Positions 16,007 through 26,300 of a stretch of 64,000 nt of DNA are shown here, piece by piece. This DNA comes from Saccharomycopsis phalli (taxonomy: Eukaryota; Ascomycota; Saccharomycetes; Ascoideales; Saccharomycopsidaceae): assembly GCA_020342235.1 (NCBI GenBank), contig CP073213.1:1652501-1716500 (forward strand), given 5' to 3'. The notes under the pieces were generated by a model, which made no database searches, had not been told where the DNA came from, and saw only the letters and a program-made list of their open reading frames with translations. The position numbers and the translations under genes are program-made. Positions within the stretch are counted from its first letter, which is position 1. Each line of letters begins with the position of its first letter.

Positions 16007-18883
16007 ATGGCGGATCACCATGGTATTAGGATACCTGGTGTTATTTTGGATGAAATAAGAAATAAAGATTGTGAGTATAATTAAGAGTGAATTGCTTGAT
16101 TCAAAACTAATAAATCAGCCCAAGAGAGCGATAGAAAGTTCGGCCAGAACAATAAGCGTAGAGCCAGTCGGAAAGACGTTAGAAAAGAAAAGAGACAAGC
16201 AAAAAAACAAAAGAGAGGCAAGAATCATGCTCCAAAAACGGAGTCATCTAATGAAAATGTTGCCATCAAAGGAGCTCTTAAAGGTCGAGGAAAATCCAGT
16301 CGAAAGTCTGTTTCTATTGACGAAAGTCTTAATACGGTGAAAAATATAGTTCCTGCATACAAGAGAGAAGATTTCTTTGAAGAAAATCGTGATTTTGAAG
16401 AAGACGAATTCAGTGAAGATTCACAGGAGTTTTCAGAAGATGAAGAATCATTTAGTGATTTAGAAGGCCCTGGGCAGCCCCAGACTCCACAGGAGGTTTT
16501 TGAAGCACTACGTGCAGCTAAGCTCAACAAATCAAGTGCAAAACCACCAAAAAAGAATCAACTGGCGGACAAGCGAGTGAAGACGGCCAAAGAGACCATG
16601 CAAGAATTGAAATATGGGAAACTGAGCGAAGTTGAGCAATACGGAGACGAAGAATCTGATTTTTCTGGTGACAGCGAGGAAATCAGTGACTTAGAGGGAC
16701 CAGATCAGCCACAAACCGCGGAAGAGGTATTTGCCGCTTTGAAGAAGGCTAAACTTTCCAAAAATCAACCCTTGAAAAAGCAGCCTTCAAAGAAAGTTCC
16801 AGAGACACTGATTGATTTGGAATTGTCCGAAGAAGAAGGCGAATCTGATTTCTCAGGAGATGATAGTGAAGATATTAGTGATCTTGATGGACCAGATCAG
16901 CCAAAAACACCACAAGAAGTATTTGCAGCTTTGAAGGCTGCTAAATTAGGTAAGAAGGTGGAAAAGAAAACAGTAGAAAAACAAGTAACTAAAAAGGCCA
17001 AGTCTAAAGAGTCCAAGAAGGATATCGAGGCAGATTTCTTGAACGAAGGTAACCGATATGAAGAAGATATGAAGTACTATGCCAAAAAGTTGGGCTTGAA
17101 AAATATGAAGCTCGACAAACAAGGGGATGATGATGTCGTTGGAGGTTTACTCGATGGCTTAGACTTTATGGATGATTATGGAGCACAAGATCTGGAGGCT
17201 GATATGGAAGTCGATGATGATACGGATGTATCGGGTGACGAGGAAGTAAAAATAAAAGAGAATCCATATGTCGCACCAGTAAGTGCGCCGGCAAAGAAGT
17301 ATGTTCCTCCTGCTTTGAGAAATCTAGACGGGAATGACCAAGTTAAGGTACAGATTCAACGGCAAATAAAAGGACAGTTGAATAAATTAAGTGAGGCTAA
17401 TTTGTTAGTTATCAGTGCAGAGATTGACCGGTTGTATGTTGGCAATCCAAGATATTTGGTAACAGAGTCTATTACTAAGACCATCCTTGAAAGTGTATGT
17501 TTACCGACAAGATTACTGGATAATTTTGTCATTCTTTATTCTGCGTTGGTGGCAGCGTTATATCATCTTCAAGGGGTAGAATTTGTTGCGTACTTTGTAC
17601 AGGAAATAGTGGAAAACTTTGAGAAAGTTTACAAAGAGAACTTGGAAGATAATGGCAAACAGTCGAGTAATCTCTTATCATTGATTACGTTTTGCTATAA
17701 CCTTCGAGTAGTAAGTTGCACTTTAATTTACGATATTATCAGGTTGTTGATTTCTGAATTTAATGAATACAATTCGGAGTTGTTATTAAGATTGGTGCGG
17801 AACGCAGGTACACAGCTTCGGTCTGATGATCCTCTTTCGCTTCGGGAGATTGTAAAGGATGTGTTTGAAAAGTCCAAGGGGCAGAAGGTTAGTCCTAGAA
17901 CCAAGTTTTTGATAGAGAGCATCGAGAACTTGAAAAATAACAAGGTGAAGAAAACTGAGGACATGACAGGAGAATTAATTATCAAAATGAAGAAGGCACT
18001 TGGAACAATTGCCAATGCACGTACCCAGGATCCGTTGTCGGTGTGCTTGGATGATATTCACAATATCGAGAGTAGAGGAAAGTGGTGGCTTACCGGAGGA
18101 GCCTGGAAAGGTAAGACAGAAAGTGTAGAAAAGGAACAGCAAATCGAGACATTTGAGAACGTCAATGAAGATGCAATTAACGATGTTCTAGACTCGGAGC
18201 CTAATTGGACCGAGTTGGCTAAACAGAATGGAATGAATAATGACATAAGGAGGGCTATTTTTATAAGTATAATGTCCAGCGAGGATTATGTTGATGCCTT
18301 TAAGAAGTTGGACAAATTGCAGCTTAAGAGGGCGCAGCAGAGAGAAATTCCAAGAATTTTATTACACTGTCTGCAAATTGAGGCTGGGTTTAATAAGTTT
18401 TATGCCTTGTTAGCTGCCAAGTTGTGTTCAGAGCACGCATATCGAAAGACATTTCAATTTTGCTTATGGGAGTATTTGAGAATTATTGGCGATGAGGAAG
18501 GCGAGGAGGAAGTTTTTTCGTCTAGTAACGAAACTGAGGACCAGAAGCTACAGAAATTGGTTAACTCAGGAAAGTTCTTTGGGTATCTCATGGGTGCTGG
18601 ATCGTTGCACTTAAATTTGTTAAGAGTGGTCAACTTCCTTACGATAAATTCCGATACCACCTTATTTTTGGAAATATTATTTGTGGAATTTTTCCAAAAG
18701 ATAATTAAGCTGAGTGATAAGTTGTTACAGGAGCGACTCGATAAAGTTGGAGACCCAGTTCTTCTCAAGGGAATTCAGATATTCCTCAAGAAACATGTCA
18801 GGGGATCCAATTTCATCAAGGCCAAGAATCAGGAGAAAACCAACTTGGAAATTCTCAAAATATGTAATTTAGAATCTAATTAA
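16007..18883 (+). CDS. SGD1: Nucleolar MIF4G/MA3 protein Sgd1 (NOM1 family), two exons
   Basis: Exon 1 is 16007-16070 and exon 2 is 16119-18883, giving 942 aa. Exon 1 encodes MADHHGIRIPGVILDEIRNK, and splicing joins it to QESDRKFGQNNKRASRKDVR, the conserved basic N-terminal block of the NOM1/Sgd1 family. An acidic region with three related repeats follows (16439-16531, 16647-16764, 16836-16955), then a MIF4G domain (about 345-560) and an MA3 domain (about 700-800) containing FYALLAAKLC. Sgd1 is an essential nucleolar factor for 40S subunit assembly and 18S rRNA maturation. Length agrees with S. cerevisiae (about 899 aa). The promoter carries an E-box, PAC and RRPE-like sites. Confidence 0.93.
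16071..16118 (+). other. Spliceosomal intron of SGD1 (48 nt)
   Basis: Donor GTGAGT, branch site AACTAAT with the branch A at 16110, acceptor AAATCAG eight nt on. Splicing restores a conserved N-terminus that is otherwise out of frame. Confidence 0.92.
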
Positions 18884-18991
18884 CGCATATTTATTAGGAC
18901 TTTATTTCTCCGTTGAATTGTAGTTATCGGCATTGACAGGGTTTGACGCGTTTAATTTTCCAATGTGCATGGCGCGGATCCTTTTCATTTG

Positions 18992-19723
18992 ATGAAACAC
19001 CCTCTAGGACACCAAGTGACGAATATTCGCAGGGAAGCACAGTATGAACATGAAGAAGACGAGAATAACCATGCTCGGAAGAAGATTAAGTTGAGTCAGC
19101 TTAGTTTCCGGGCAAACGAAGATAATAGGCCGAAAAAGAAACGAGTAGTCCTCGGCGAGTTACTGAGTAATGCTACAAAACGGCCAGAATCACAAGATGA
19201 TATAATATCATCGTCTCAAGAGTCTGAGGATATATTGATTGAATCCACATGCAAGACGCCCAAGACCAAGATAGCACATACCACCAACACACAACTGCCT
19301 CTTGGGCTATTGTTACGGTCTCTGAGAAAAGATGTTGAGTTTGAGAACTTGGGCAGCAGGTCCATCGCGTCAGTGTACCTACCACGCCATTTCACCGTCA
19401 CCGAAAGCAGTAATATGGCCTTTTTTGATCTCTATAGAAGAACACAAGACTTGGCCAGTCAATATAGCATGCATCAATATGTGGGACGGGCGATGAGTAA
19501 ACAGAGGTTTGAGCTCGTGGAGTTTAAACGATTGTCCAGGACAACATTGTATGCCAAGTTACAAAGGGATGACGAAGAGAGGAGTGTGCTTTTGGTGAAG
19601 TTTAATTGTACTCAGGAAGCAGAATTTAACGCGGCGCTCCGAGTTGGCTCAGGGGTATATTTATTGGAAAAAGGAGTCAAAACAGGCAAATATGTAATGT
19701 TTTATAATTGGAAGATAGAATAG
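18992..19723 (+). CDS. Uncharacterised nuclear-type protein
   Basis: Starting from ATG 18992 (MKHPLGHQVTN) the protein is 243 aa. The open frame extends about nine codons upstream without an ATG. The N-terminal third is disordered and basic, with nuclear-localisation-like clusters (ARKKIKL, RPKKKRVVLG). It then has an acidic Ser/Gln stretch (ISSSQESED, possible SQ/TQ kinase sites) and a compact C-terminal domain of about 120 residues. Its beta-rich ending (VGSGVYLLEKGVKTGKYVMF) could be an OB fold. I do not recognise the family. A DNA-repair or telomere role would fit the layout but is speculation. It is head-to-tail with SGD1, 108 bp downstream. Confidence 0.7.
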   Translation: MKHPLGHQVTNIRREAQYEHEEDENNHARKKIKLSQLSFRANEDNRPKKKRVVLGELLSNATKRPESQDDIISSSQESEDILIESTCKTPKTKIAHTTNTQLPLGLLLRSLRKDVEFENLGSRSIASVYLPRHFTVTESSNMAFFDLYRRTQDLASQYSMHQYVGRAMSKQRFELVEFKRLSRTTLYAKLQRDDEERSVLLVKFNCTQEAEFNAALRVGSGVYLLEKGVKTGKYVMFYNWKIE

Positions 19724-20027
19724 GGGACTGAATATAGATTCAAATGGTAGGCAGATGTATGTAAAGCGGAGTTCCGGCAGAGAAGGTTCCAACAAAACAA
19801 GGCTCCAGTAGTAAAGACTCCAATGGAAAAGGCCCACCAAAAGGTATATAGTCATTGGATCAGCTACTAGGTGAAAAAGTTGTACAATAAAGTCATGCAG
19901 TCAGTTTGTAATTCCTGGCGATATCTATGGAACAAAGTCTCCTGTCACTGGGGATTACTCGGCGGCAGCCCGCAACAACCTAACCGCCGCTGCAAATCAA
20001 ACATGCTAGTATCCATAAATAAGGGCA

Positions 20028-20172
20028 GTTGGTATGGCGGAGTGGTAAACGCGCCTGCTTCAGGCTGTGATGTTGCGAGGGAGGCATGTCAACATGTGCA
20101 GACGCATCCCGAACAAAGGACTGAGCCCGCAGGTCTCGTAGAGGGGCATGAGTTCGAATCTCATTACCAACA
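20028..20172 (+). tRNA. tRNA-Leu(CAG) with 63-nt intron
   Basis: The acceptor GTTGGTA pairs perfectly with TACCAAC and is followed by discriminator A20172. D stem is GCG/CGC, the base at position 26 is G20054 or its neighbour, and the anticodon stem is CCTGC (exon 1) with GCAGG (exon 2). The loop TTCAGGC gives anticodon CAG at 20061-20063 with U33 and G37. The intron is 20065-20127. A 14-nt variable arm (CTC-GTA-GAG) and T arm ATGAG-TTCGAAT-CTCAT follow. A five-T terminator is at 20173-20177. The anticodon arm matches yeast tRNA-Leu(CAA) except for the third anticodon base. It would read CUG. The A73, U33 and arm shape are leucine-type, unlike the Candida tRNA-Ser(CAG), which has G33 and G73. 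Confidence 0.93.
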
Positions 20173-20183
20173 TTTTTGGCAAG

Positions 20184-21698
20184 CTACTTCTGGTCTCCAT
20201 TTTTGTTTGGTCTGCCTTTTGGTCCCCAGTTCTTGGAAGGGTTCATTTGGAAGCGGACAATCTTGACCTTTCTCAACTCTTCAATTTCCTTCGATGTGTC
20301 ATTCTTCTCAAAGTCAACCTCCAAGCTGTCCTTGATGTCCCTGGTCATTATCTTATATCCAAACGTGTTCTTGTTCATCTTTTCAACGTTCCCCAAATTG
20401 TTCTTCTTGACGTACTTCTTGCACACCTCCCAAATCGTATCCCAGTCGGCATCGGTCTTAATACACCCGTGATGGGCATGGGTCAAACTAGCCTTGAATC
20501 CACAGCTGCCGAGTCCCGCCACAAGGGCATTGATGGAGGGACACGGGATCTTCAAGATGGAGGCAATTCTTGACGGCGAGAAATAAAACGGCAGATCGAT
20601 TTCGTTCAACGCCAACGTCACCATTCCCTTTATTCTATCCTTGGTCTTGTAAGTGTTCTCATCATTGTCGTTGTTCAATTCAAGAATTCGCTGGGCAAAC
20701 TCCTTGTTGTGCAACGGACCTGCCCACATTGGCCCACAAATGTGGTTCACCCCATCACAATAGCGACAGTACTGTCCAATAGGAGGACCCAGCGCCCAGC
20801 CATATTTGGGGTTCAGGTTGTTTTCGCCCCGATACTGCACTCTTCCAAGACACTGGTTGTGCACAGCCTTACAACCGGTACAAAGGTAGCTAACCATAGA
20901 GTTGGACGCCAATAGCTTAACCTGGATTGGCGACGTTTTAACCTTGATGAACAATCTCACATAGAAGTCAATCAGCAAACATAGTAACGGCTCAATTGCT
21001 CTCTTGTGCTTAGCAGCAGTTGTGGCTATCAAGTTTAACACAAGTCGAAGTGCCGATTCATGAGTCGCATCAGAACTGAGATTGCTGCCCCCGTACAAGG
21101 CAAAGCACTTTTCGGGATAGCTATTTCCAGCCAACACTGCCAAGTCTGTGCACGTTACAAGTAACAATCCCTCGCTATCTATCGCTTGGATAGCAGAGTC
21201 AATAAACGGCGCAGCAGTACCATATGGGTCCAAGTCAATAACTTGAAAGTGCTTGTTGGTGTTTGCATACATGAACTTGTTGGCATCACCCAAGTTGGAC
21301 TTGACAATGTTATGTACTTGGTTATGCTCAATGTTCCGCTCAATGTTTTCTACTGCATCTGGAAGTAAGTCATTGGCAATAATAGTACCGACATTCGGTA
21401 TCTCGCGAGCATATCTGATTGCACGAAGCCCAGTGGCCGAAAGAGCCTCGATTATATTGATCTTTGGCAAAAAAGTTTTATCCTCAACCGTCTCTTCGCC
21501 GGTTTCTCGCTTGCGCTTGCGATTCTTTATCGTGATTGGCTTCAAGTATAAGTCTGCCCAGGCCCGAATGGCCGTTACACTCAAGTCGCGATTAAATTGT
21601 TGGATAGGATTGTAAAAGACATTTTCCTCCTTCGGGAACAAGATGGTCGCCTTTCCTTCGCAAACTTTGTTGAAATTCTCAGACTCTGCCATTGGCAT
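20184..21698 (-). CDS. TRM1: tRNA (guanine26-N2)-dimethyltransferase
   Basis: The 504-aa protein shows the Trm1 order: EGKATILFPKEENVFYNPIQ, QFNRDLSVTAIRAW, an SAM-binding core (EALSATGLRAIRYARE, IANDLLPDAV, VIDLDPYGTAAPF), and TCTDLAVLAGNSYPEKCFALYGG. Cys-rich zinc-like pairs (CTGCKAVHNQ and CRYCDG) and a basic C-terminal tail follow. It makes m2,2G26 in nuclear and mitochondrial tRNAs. S. cerevisiae Trm1 is about 570 aa with a longer head, so the mitochondrial targeting part may be reduced here. Its stop codon lies 11 bp from the 3' end of the convergent tRNA-Leu(CAG), whose position 26 is a G, a natural substrate base. Confidence 0.97.
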   Translation of the reverse strand: MPMAESENFNKVCEGKATILFPKEENVFYNPIQQFNRDLSVTAIRAWADLYLKPITIKNRKRKRETGEETVEDKTFLPKINIIEALSATGLRAIRYAREIPNVGTIIANDLLPDAVENIERNIEHNQVHNIVKSNLGDANKFMYANTNKHFQVIDLDPYGTAAPFIDSAIQAIDSEGLLLVTCTDLAVLAGNSYPEKCFALYGGSNLSSDATHESALRLVLNLIATTAAKHKRAIEPLLCLLIDFYVRLFIKVKTSPIQVKLLASNSMVSYLCTGCKAVHNQCLGRVQYRGENNLNPKYGWALGPPIGQYCRYCDGVNHICGPMWAGPLHNKEFAQRILELNNDNDENTYKTKDRIKGMVTLALNEIDLPFYFSPSRIASILKIPCPSINALVAGLGSCGFKASLTHAHHGCIKTDADWDTIWEVCKKYVKKNNLGNVEKMNKNTFGYKIMTRDIKDSLEVDFEKNDTSKEIEELRKVKIVRFQMNPSKNWGPKGRPNKNGDQK

Positions 21699-21907
21699 GT
21701 AGCTGAAAAATTTGAAAAAAATCTAAACTTGTATTGTACCAGTACTGCGGGTGCTCACTGCATCGGCACACCTACCACTACTCAAGAAAGCTACATTTTT
21801 ATCAAAACAACCACAATTGGCGTAAATTTTCATGAATACCGATAGAAAAATCTCCCCGTAAGAAACCATAAGATGTAAAATGTATAAATCAAAAGATACT
21901 AACATGA

Positions 21908-22549
21908 CTATGTTTGCTGCAAGATGTCATAATCATCACTAAGCCAGGCGCTATCCCATTCCTCGGCAATAATGTCTAGACTCTGGTTTAAAAAGTCGGA
22001 CGAGAAATCCAAAGACACGGGTTGAACAGCGAGCAGCTCCTTGTGTGACGAATTAGGAGGCGTCATAAATGGGTTTTCTAACTCAATAGGAGACCCAATG
22101 TAGCTTTCCGGGCTTTTGGTCCAGCTATTGATTGGTGCCTCTAAGCCATTGGATGCCGCACACACCTTTTGGGGTGTGTGGCTTTTGTCCAACATTTTTC
22201 TGAATGCATCTCTTGCGTCATGGCAATCGTCATCGAGACGAATCATTGAGCTAACAGGACTGGTGATCTGAGGCTTGTAACTAGGGCAGGAAGTTGGCGT
22301 TGGTGGTGTGTATTGTGTGTCGTAAACTGGTGCCAATTCCTCTATTTTTGGTGACAAATCCACAAACATAAACTCCGTAGGAGTGCCCTGCTTTGAACGT
22401 TTTGGTCTTTTAGTCAATGCCAGCTTGGTAGAAAACTTAAACTGCTTATAGAGTTCTACTTTCTTCTGTAGGCATGCCTTATCCTCTCTGATAATTTTCT
22501 TACAGACTCTCCAGCTTGCTTTTGGGGTGGTTATTCTATTCGGTACCAT
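21908..22549 (-). CDS. Uncharacterised SP/TP-rich, probably disordered protein
   Basis: The 213-aa protein has a basic N-terminal quarter (KASWRVCKKIIRED, TKRPKRSKQG) and then a long low-complexity region. It carries about ten Ser-Pro or Thr-Pro sites (TPKAS, TPTEF, SPKIE, TPPTPT, SPVSS, TPQKV, SPESY, SPIEL, TPPNS), and ends in an acidic Asp/Trp tail (DFLNQSLDII, EEWDSAWLSDDYD) that looks like a transactivation or docking peptide. The density of proline-directed sites suggests control by a CDK or MAP kinase. I do not recognise the family. The unusually long upstream gap (829 bp) suggests regulated expression. Confidence 0.75.
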   Translation of the reverse strand: MVPNRITTPKASWRVCKKIIREDKACLQKKVELYKQFKFSTKLALTKRPKRSKQGTPTEFMFVDLSPKIEELAPVYDTQYTPPTPTSCPSYKPQITSPVSSMIRLDDDCHDARDAFRKMLDKSHTPQKVCAASNGLEAPINSWTKSPESYIGSPIELENPFMTPPNSSHKELLAVQPVSLDFSSDFLNQSLDIIAEEWDSAWLSDDYDILQQT

Positions 22550-23378
22550 TTGATAAACTTGGCTAAAACTGTGGGGTTATAGACAGATATATAATCTTTA
22601 CATGTGGTCTGTTGCGCAGTAGCGTGGTGCAGGGATATTATGAACTCGGATATGTCTTTTCCACGACTGGCTTAATAATCTCTGCATAACTACTAAACCA
22701 TTGACATGCGCAGATCTTGTAAGGAGGCACGAAGAGCTGTCACGTGCTGTGATAGTCAATTGTTCCTTAAACAATGACGATCTAAGCTAAATTCTATGCG
22801 TTACAGATTGGTGACGATCGGAAATTATTTCCAGAATTGCTAAAATCACGTTGTTCGACATAGCGTCTATTATTATCACCACGAAATCACGCCATCTATT
22901 GGTCAGTCATGTATATACAAACTCCGTCCTCGCAAGAAAAATTAAGTTCCCGCCCTTTTTTCCTTGTATACCTGCCTGTACTGGCTTGGCCCTCGGATCT
23001 AAAATGCGTTAATACTCACAGTCAAACATACGTCATCCAACATAATTGTTTATTTCGCCTATCTTTTCCCGCCTCCATATGTACTTAGGTGTTGGAAGGT
23101 GTGATCATACTAATTAATTTACCCCCACCAATACGCCAAACCACGACGACCAAGACACCTACACCGTGCCAAGGACCGGCTAATTTCCGATAATTGGATA
23201 GAATACCTGACCTATAACATGATCTGACCAGATGAAATATGTACGTGGCCAGTGGGTACATGCAACAATTAAACTCTTGGTTAACGCTTTTTAACCGTAC
23301 ATTAGAATAAAGTTCAAGATCATATATTTTTAAAAACTGAAATGCACATTATATTTTTTTCTCCAGTACCCTAATTTA
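22550..23378. promoter_or_regulatory. Long intergenic region upstream of the SP/TP-rich gene
   Basis: 829 bp with no convincing ORF. It lies between two minus-strand genes, so it holds the promoter of the 22549 gene and the 3' end of DNF1. I note a GTCACGTGCT E-box near 22740 and a pyrimidine-rich CCCGCCCTTTTTTCC near 22951. I see no RNA gene. Confidence 0.4.
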
Positions 23379-26300
23379 TTAGCTATTACTAGCTCTGGAC
23401 TTGGTCGCAATGAGTTGATTGGCAACGTTAATCCCAGGAATCTCCAAAGAGGTCCGACCGCCAAAAGAAATTGTCGGTTGTAATTCATTATTCTCAAACA
23501 TCTCGGCCCTCGTACGATCCAAGGAGGTTCTCATCGGAAAGCTTCTTCTGCTGTGATCCACACTTGATCTATGGTTGTTTTCAGGCATCATGAGGTGTTC
23601 CGGAACGGTGGCGTTGGCGTATTTATTTTCTACCAAAATGTCAGGCGGATTTTCAGAGTCAAACGAAAAACTTTTGCTCACGGCTTTCTTTGCAGGATCT
23701 GTTGGATCGTAGTCAATCGGATACTTGTCAAAATCTCCACGAGCCACGCATTCTCTAATAATATCAATATCCTTTGGAGAATATAATCTGGTGAGAGAGT
23801 CATAAATGAATCTAGGTAGCAAACACACCACAATTCCAACAAATAAACAACTCCAGAAGGCTGTTGTACCGTATATCTGGGATGCAGCCTTGTAAAACTC
23901 ACCTGACGATAATGCAGTCGACCAGATTCCAGTCCAGCCAAATACGACAAGAATCGATAGCGAAAAAATAAGAAGCGATAGCCAGTCCCACCGATATTGA
24001 TGTATCAACACATAAATATCACAAGAAATGACCGCAATTGTGGCAACAAAACATCCAATCCAATATCTATGTTGCACAGTCAAGCCATTTGAGGTTACAA
24101 AACCTGTCTTGTAATATACCAAGTAAGGAAAGAAAAAACAGATTATGGATTGGTAAAGTGCGTCACTCATGTAAACCAAAAATTTAGTATTCGTCCACTC
24201 ACTGCGCAAAATTCCCGATGTGTATAATTGAGGTACCAACAACGAAACCACATCACTAACATCCTGATCAAATATACCCAAAAAGATCACCGGCAATGAA
24301 GTGAATGCCAAATTATAAAACATCAAATAGGTGTACTCAAACAAATAAGCCCCGTCAAAATTACTGTAAATTCCATACCAAAACAATGCCAATGTGAAAA
24401 TCACATTCTTATAAAAGAAACAAGGTATCATTTCCGCCAAACGCTTGTATGACCAGCGTCCATGTACCAATATCAATCTGGTCAAAAATCTAAATTGCCC
24501 AATTGCATAATCAGAAGACATTACTGCCTGTCTTCCCTCCTCCCCAGCAATACCCACTCCCACATCCGCAGCCTGAATCATCGCCACATCATTCGAACCA
24601 TCTCCAATGGACAATGTCATGACGTCCAATGTGTTTTTGACCAAAGAAACAACAGCTGCCTTTTGAGCAGGTGACACACGGCAACACAAAACTGCCTTAC
24701 AACTTTTGCAGAGAAGAAGAAACTTCAACTTCAAGTCATCTTGAAGAGCAATCTTCAATGCATCACCGTCAACCACAAGCCCATAATTGCCACCCGGTGG
24801 CTTATGGTCCTTTTTAGCCTCTGCCACCTCATCGTCACTTCCAGTCAAATGAAACTTCTCATTCAAATACTTGTTTATTAAGCTGGTGACTATGCTTTTT
24901 GGTGTCTTTTCCCCTGACAACTTCTCTGCATCATCACCTCCCGCTTTCACCACCAAAACGTCCATATCATTGTTCAACAAATTACACGAGAAGCCAATAT
25001 TGATGGCAGTCTCAACTTTATCACCCGTTAATACCCAAAGCTTGATACCAGCCCTACCCAATATCTCAATGGAGTCGCTGACCCCCTCTTGTAACCGATC
25101 CTCAATGGCCGTGCCTCCAAGTAACGTCAAGTCTCTTTCAATCATCTCAGCCACTTCTTCTAATTTCTCTTCTCGGTTTTCGACAGCGATACCTGCAGCA
25201 TGATGCTTGGCGCTCCACGCCTCATATTCTCTCCATGGAATTATTCGATGGGCAATACAGAGGGTTCTCAAGCCCTCAGTAGCATACTGCTCCAAATGCA
25301 AGGCAGTCTTCTCAAGCAATTTTTCATCAGAGTCCTTTCTCAAACGGCCGTAAATAATAGAATCCGCCCCTTTACAAATCAATAATGCCCGAGGCTCTTC
25401 GCCAGGTGACTTTGGAGGAATCTTGATAATGGCACTCATTCTCTTTCTCGTAGAGTTAAACTCCAAAGTACACAATACTTGATATTCTTTTTCTTCGCCG
25501 CGAACTTCCAAGATAACACCCTTCTTTGTTCTGCCAATAAAACAGAATCCCATATCCCGTGCTGTTCCCACTAATGCACTTTCATCGGGTGACTGGGCTT
25601 TCAAAAGAATCTTACCAGCAACCTGCTTATCCTGCTCTGCCAAAACAGAGTGACATAATGCTAACGACAACATAAAATGCTCATTGGCCTCCAGCTGAAC
25701 ATCGCCTTTACTGCCATTTAAATCCTTAACAAATTCGCTGGAAATAAATGTGATTTCGTCCTCAAAAAACTGTGAGTTCTTTGCCTCTCTTTGAAGAACA
25801 TTGATCATGTCCATCTTATCATTTGCAATTTCAGCCTTCATTTGTTCAGCCTCAGCTTCCACATCCACGCCCTGCCGCTTTCTTAACCCAGCCAATGCTT
25901 CTGTGTAAGCTTTTCCATAAGAGATGCCATTAATAGTACATTTCTTAAACTCCATGACGTTTTGTGTCAATGTTCCTGTCTTGTCACTGAAGATGTATTC
26001 AATCTGTCCCAAATCGTCAGAAATATTCCAAGCTTTTGGGGTACAAGGATAATCCAACTTGGCATAATACATGAGCACATCTGAGTAAATGAAAAATGCT
26101 TGGGCGGTCTTGATGATTTCAATGGAGATATAAAGAGAAATTGGGACCAATGACTGGTAGAGAATCACGGCAACAAAAAATGTCACCAATCCGTTTAAAA
26201 ATGGAGTGGATGCTATGGTCCCATCTTCATATGAATCCCGAGAAGATATAGGCGAGTTGTAATATATCCCATTAACCAAACCAGCCACAAAGCACAAGAT

